Assembly (NCBI GenBank): GCA_036250225.1
Contig: JAPZLL010000021.1
Span: 496,001-560,000 of the forward strand
Direction: 5' to 3'
Source of the DNA: Cercophora sp. LCS_1
Lineage: Eukaryota > Ascomycota > Sordariomycetes > Sordariales > Lasiosphaeriaceae
Length of the DNA: 64,000 nt
Under the pieces are notes generated by a model that was not told the origin of the DNA, ran no database searches, and saw only the letters and a list, made by a program, of their open reading frames with translations. Positions 58,791 through 64,000 of this stretch are shown one piece after another. Positions within the stretch are counted from its first letter, which is position 1. Each line of letters starts with the position of its first letter. Position numbers and translations under genes: made by a program.

Positions 58791-59474
58791 TCTGGCTGTA
58801 GGCAAAGGGCGCGCGGGGAATGGGGAACTGTCAGAAATAGTGTGTAACCTGCATGTTGGCCGATCAAGAGGTTGAGGACAGCAAGAGGGGGGAAGCACTT
58901 CTTTGGCGCCCGACCAGCGATGTCCACCCCTTTCATCCCCCTGCTTAAGTGGCTTGACTTGCATGCTTGGCTTGCGTTGAGTACCAATTGGAAGGAGCCA
59001 CCTCGACAAATGTGCGATCTGGAAAAAATGGCACACAGAACTTGTGATCTCACTTTTAGCCAGCACGATGTTCTTGAACAAGCTTGACCACGACACCCTT
59101 TTCAAGGCACGTGTTCGAGATCCTTGAATGGCCTCTAAATACGCAGCTACACTAACCATACCTGCGAAACAGCCCCTCTCAGTTCCAGCCATGATGTCCC
59201 AACACCAGGCTGTACAGAAAATACCTTCTTAGACAGCGAAAGAATCACCAATCGGAGGCGGATATTCCGTCGGCGATTCATGTCAAAGCTTGGCGAAGAT
59301 GAGTTGCGCAGCCAGCGCTGCGCACACAGCCCCCGAAAGTGCCCTGGCTCATCGGGCTGGGACGAACTTCCCCCGTCGCTTGCATCTCATGCTCCATCGC
59401 GATTTCCTTCCCACATTTTCGGCAAATTCTTGATCCCGCTCGAGCCGACCGAAACCCGGTCATTGTCTGTCGCA
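58791..59474. other. Divergent spacer between SNF2 gene and NLR 3
   Basis: About 680 bp. An upstream extension of the NLR 3 frame to 59280 is possible but has no family similarity. Confidence 0.45.
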
Positions 59475-62400
59475 ATGCCGTTGCGAGCACCACCCGCAGC
59501 CCAATCGGCGGCCCGACGCACCATCGAGAAAGCCTTCAAGGACTTGGAGCGCACGATCGCACCTGCGGAGTCACGAGAATTTTCCTCAACAACCCTCGAC
59601 GATGTGCGTAAGGCCACGATTGACATCGAGCGACAATTAGCGGCGCGCCAATCATTGCGAAATACCAGACGACTTGAGCCGCTCTTCAAAGGTCTTGAGC
59701 ACTACGCCAAAGTAATCGAGGTCCTGGCAAATGGCACCGACTACCTACCGTGGATTTGGGCGCCTATCAAGCTTATCCTGAAGATAGCGGCCGACTACAT
59801 CGAGGCATTCGAGCGAATTATCAGGGCGTACTCGCAAATCGCCGATGACCTGCGAAGATTCCAGCTACTCGAACGGTCCTTCCAAGGAACACCAGACATA
59901 TACCCGACCTTTGCCGTATTCTACGCCAATATCCTGACCTTCCATAAAGCCGCTTACAAGTTCGTCTCACGACCATGTGCGTCTGTCCCATATTACCCTT
60001 TTGTTTCGTCGCTGACAACTGTGATTACCAGCTTGGAGACTGCTTTTCTTGACAACCTGGGGCCGTTTCCAGCGCGAATTCGATGGGATCCTGGATGATT
60101 TAAGGAAGAACGGGGAGTTGATCGACAGGGAGACCAATGCATTTAATATCGTTGAAGCGCGGAAGATGCGACAAGATCTGGATTGCTGGAAGGAGGAAAG
60201 TTTGACCCAGCTCGCCCAAACTCAACGCGAACAAACGGCGCGACAGCTTCAAGGGCTGACAACCTGGCTGCACCTCGATGACTCTGACCAGCTCGCCCTG
60301 GTCGATTCCTTGACCGAAGTCGGCACTAACTACCCGGGTACCGTCGACTGGGCGCTCAAAAAGAGCCAAATGGCAGCTTGGCTGCGACCGACGGCCGAGT
60401 CTCGATTCGTATGGCTACACGGTGGCCCGGGAACTGGGAAGAGCGTCATCCTTGCCCGACTTGTATTGTTCCTTCTATCGATGAAGAAATCACTCGTGGT
60501 TCATCATTTCTGCTCTTTTACCCATGGGTCATCCACGCAATACGACCAAATTATCAAAGCACTCCTGTTTCAACTTGCACGAGGAGATGGCGATCTCGTC
60601 AACTACATCTACGAAGAATATGTCGGCAGCAAACCTGCAACTATCTCTCTTCTCGAGAAACTGCTAGAAGTCGCAGCTGAAGCTTTGTCAAGCGGCCCGA
60701 ACTGTCAAGGACACATAGCCATTCACATCCTGCTTGACGGACTAGAGGAGTGCCCTAGCGACAAACAGAGACGCTTGATCCGGATTTTGGAACGCCTCAT
60801 GTCAACAGGAGCTTTATGCAAGGTCCTGATCTCAAGCCGAGACTCACCCGAGTCACATGTCAAGAAAAAGCGACCGAGTGTGGTCTCCATGGCAGATGAG
60901 AAAGCTCATATTACCGAGGCCATCTCAAGGTTTGCCGGTATCGAGCTGAACAACATGCAATCGAAGCTGGATCAGCTCAGGATTGACGATGTCAAAAGAT
61001 GGGAGATAGCCTCTGGCATTGGTGCAAGGGCGGACGGTAAGCACGTCTGCTGTCATACGACAAGTTGAAGGACTAACAGATACAGGCATGTTCCTATGGG
61101 CTCGTCTGGTCCTCAATTACCTTGCTTCGAACATCTTCTATGACAGCGAAGAGTTTGAGAGGGCCGCGAACACCCTTCCCAGAGAACTCTCCGATTTGTA
61201 AGTCACAGAACAAATCCGGAATGAAACTTCACACCGCTAACATATCTACCTAACAGTTACGAGAAACTGCTCTCCCGCATTATAGCTGGCCTTGACACCC
61301 ATTCGATCTGCCGTCTGAACTTAGTCTTTGGCTGGATAGCTTTTGCCAAACGTCCACTTCGGAAAGTAGAATTACAATCTGCTCTCCTCTTCCACCAGGA
61401 TAACGACATCAAGCCGACGTCAACTATGGTGCCAGCATACGTTCTTGACGCTTGTAAACCTCTAGTCGATCAGCGTCGCGACGGGACGCTTGGGTTTATC
61501 CACGTTTCAGTGAAGGAGTAGGTCTTCTCACAATCCCACAACGAGCCCAGCCCGTTATCCTGAGGCTGCAGGAGATTCTGCATTTGCGGTTCGTATTGCT
61601 TGTTGTGGAAACAGGGGATATATAATCCTCTACATTTAACAGATAGTTAGTGCTCAAGTCTAACTATTTCCCAGATATCTCGAAGGGCATGTCTTTGACA
61701 AATCCATTCAGCTCAGCGCACGCCAAGCCCTCCTCGAGAATGGAATGGCGTCACTCCGTTGCACACACCAAGCTCTCAAACATTTCGGTCACCGTTCCCC
61801 GGAATCTGCCAAAGACACCGAGATCCAAGTCGCCCATGGTGTATGGGGCTTCTTACCATACGCAACTGAGTATTGGTGCGTCTTGCTTCGAGAGATTGCA
61901 CAAATACCCGAAGAAGCGTGGGATCCAAGATTCGGCAACGTTGCGATGGCCGTGTCAACAGCTCTCCGGGCTTCACGTCTGAGTCTGACGGAGGAACCAC
62001 CAGCAGGGCCGAGCAGTCAGGATCTCGACCCAATGAGAAAGTTTCCGGGTCTGTGGTATGACGCAGTTGTTGGACTTCAAGCCCGGGCGGCTGGGCGAAG
62101 CCGGGCTACAAGTCTCGAATGTGAGTACCTCGGTATATGTGGCAGGCTTGGCCGAAAACTAACGACCTACAAAGCCTCCCACGGCGCATCACCACCAGGA
62201 TCCATCCACGACATATTTTCCCGCTACGAAAGCATCGTCCAAGGGCTAGTTGCCAAGAACGTGCACCACGAGTTAACTAGGAAACAACTGGACGACTTTC
62301 GGGAGAACTTTGGGCATCACGCCTACATCTGCCGTTTTACATCGTGCTCCCATGGCTGGAGCGGACTGAGAAATTACCAAGAGAGAATCAGACACGAAGC

Positions 62401-63229
62401 CACGCATTCGACACTGTTTCGATGCCCAGAGTTGCGCTGCCAATACCCACCGTTTGGCTCCAGGACGGCCTTGAAGAGGCATCACTCTGAGATTCACGAC
62501 AAGTCACGACCAAAGCCAAGGCTTAGGAGGTCAGTTCCAGTGGCTCTACGGCAACCATTAAACCGCCCGAGAACTAAGGCGCCTACTGGTTTTGAACTCC
62601 CAGATTGGTCTTCCTACAAACGTTTTATCCAAATGGGGACTACGCCTGACCTTCCCACGATGAATCAGCAGGGCCAAGAGACTGAGGGGCAGCCCCGGGT
62701 GTGGGCCTGGGATTTGCTGGGTGGTCAGCCCTCTCAAGCTCAGCTACCCCAACTACAGGCTCAACAACAACTGATGGTGAAACACGAGAACCAGGCCAAG
62801 GAACAACCTGGGCCATGGCCACCACTCCTGCAGTCTGACCAAATCACCCAATCACAGCGAGTCGCCCAATTATGGACTCAACATGGGCTCCCGGAGCAGT
62901 TCCTGGAGCAACAGGCCAAACAAACACAACATTCCACGCTGAGGACTCCAGAGACTATGGGTTGGCCAATTATGTCCCATAACACGCAAGATGAGGTGCC
63001 TGGGAGCTACAAAGAACTCGAACAATTCCCCAAAATACCTCTGGCGAACGGCCTGCTCGACACCGATGGTCGGTCGAGCTTGTACGATCCATTGGAGTTC
63101 TTTGGGAACTCGAAAGGTCAGCCAACGACGGAATTAACCAACTTTTCGGATATCTCAACGGTGATACCAGAGCATTTCAAGCCATTCTCGATGTTAGACT
63201 TGAACTTCAGTCAATTAGAGAAGAGCTAA
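59475..63229 (+). CDS. NLR 3: helical N-domain - NACHT - C2H2 zinc fingers
   Basis: Exons 59475-59976, 60032-61036, 61086-61197, 61257-61517, 61675-62120 and 62175-63229 give 1,126 aa. The N-terminal domain (RRLEPLFKGLEHYAKVIEVLANGTDYLPWIWAPIKLIL) is the fungal type I associate with DUF7708. NACHT has Walker A HGGPGTGKSV near 298 and ILLDGLEEC as Walker B, followed by LISSRD and MFLWARLVLNYL. About residues 826-886 hold C2H2-like fingers (YICRFTSCSHGWSGLRNYQERIRHEATH, FRCPELRCQYPPFGSRTALKRHHSEIH). The remainder is a Gln/Pro-rich tail. The last intron is 54 nt with no stop, so retention would add 18 aa. The fingers are C-terminal here but N-terminal in NLR 2. Confidence 0.85.
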
Positions 63230-64000
63230 GGTGCTTACCTTTCCATTGATATAAAATATCCATTGACATATCACAGAGCTGACTCGATATTCCTGGATCC
63301 CATCAGGTATCGGCCGTTCATGGGAGTGAAGGTGATGACAACCAGCACTCGGAGACAGCGGATAGGGTTTTATACGTTCACGGTGACATGGCGGGTTACG
63401 TTGGCGGGCCCTTATTTACACGTACAAGATAGCTGCCGGAGCTTAAAAGAAGAACGAAATATAGTTGTTACACTTGAAGAGCTGGGCTTGAATGTGACGC
63501 AGGGCTATGATGTGTGGGTAGGCCTCAACCGTCATTGGTTGCTCCAGGCCCGCACCTTTACTAAAGGCTTACAGAGTACTTAGGGAGGTCCTAGCCATCG
63601 GGGTGATAGCGTTCTCGAGGGTTGTGGCTACTCAGGAGAAACTGACGAAGGGAAGTCCAGTTAAGGCGGCGCCAGCCAAATTCAGTGTGCGGAACTTTTT
63701 GCCATCATGAGAAGGTCTGTTGTCCGTGGGACTCCGTGGCAAATTAAACGCCATCCTTGCGGAATAACTGCACTTCGAAAAGATTTGAGAGCTCATGACC
63801 TGGAACAGAAGAGCTCGCCATACTCTGCGCCATTGGAAAACTCAGAGGTCTCTCTCCAATATGATTCCACATAACCACCAGTGCGCTGCGCAGACTACGC
63901 CCGTTGAGAGCGGGATTCACTGTGTTGTGTGCGGATAATCCGTCACCACCTGCCTTTTTGCGCAACGGTGGGAAAGAGCTTTCGGGCTGGACTCACGCAG
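63230..64000. other. Terminal spacer
   Basis: A 106-codon frame at 63263-63583 has weak protein-like composition but no domain. Nothing else is supported to the window end. Confidence 0.35.

Noticed and set aside
1..64000. CRISPR arrays, operons, ribosome binding sites
   Set aside because: Sequence is eukaryotic: spliceosomal introns and monocistronic genes; no regularly spaced repeat-spacer pattern.
1..64000. Repeat-induced point mutation footprint
   Set aside because: The pseudogenes show single stops, small duplications or truncations, not dense C-to-T change or AT-rich collapse.

Overview
The window is nuclear DNA from a filamentous ascomycete (Pezizomycotina, probably Sordariomycetes-like). 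The evidence is short introns of about 45-75 nt with GTRNGT donors and CTNAC/CTAAC branch sites, fungal-specific families (zf-3CxxC, NACHT NLRs with fungal N-terminal domains, small secreted proteins, class II peroxidase, a MAT alpha-box remnant) and long gene-poor spacers. No rRNA, tRNA, CRISPR array or complete transposon was found. Exon models were made by hand: splice sites were placed so that reading phase is kept and family motifs join up.

Layout. 0-13.4 kb: a partial zf-3CxxC protein, a BTB/POZ protein, an FAD oxidoreductase whose 3' end is replaced by other sequence, a two-pass membrane protein, a 1,611-aa NLR (serine-hydrolase / NACHT / ankyrin / beta-repeat tail) and a secreted class II peroxidase. 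13.4-25.4 kb: a seven-exon alcohol oxidase (AOX type), a decayed MAT1-1-1-like alpha-box gene, a frameshifted nuclease-fold-like repeat protein, and small secreted proteins. 25.4-35.3 kb: a 2.8-kb gene desert, an 8-cysteine secreted peptide with a Kex2 site, a cytochrome P450, a polytopic membrane protein and a truncated O-methyltransferase.

35.3-44.4 kb is the most notable part. A 1,470-aa C2H2-NACHT NLR is divergently paired with a 968-aa subtilase carrying an intact Asp/His/Ser triad. A 267-aa protein with fungal gasdermin-like (RCD-1/HET-Q1) features follows 395 bp downstream of the subtilase. This matches the protease-plus-gasdermin organisation known for fungal regulated cell death (HET-Q1/HET-Q2 in Podospora), here with a dedicated NLR attached. 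I read it as a sensor / protease / pore-former module.

45.4-64 kb: a DUF2235 (Tle1-like) hydrolase, a P-loop kinase-like protein, a DHCR24-type sterol reductase, an HNH nuclease truncated at a short telomere-repeat insertion, a decayed NLR N-terminus, minisatellites, a gene with an in-frame TAG, a 12-exon SNF2/Rad5-like ATPase and a third NLR with its C2H2 fingers at the C-terminus.

Three full NLRs, one NLR remnant, several genes cut at sharp junctions, an interstitial telomeric repeat and multiple frameshifts or nonsense changes describe a fast-changing accessory, possibly subtelomeric, compartment enriched for self/non-self recognition and cell-death genes.
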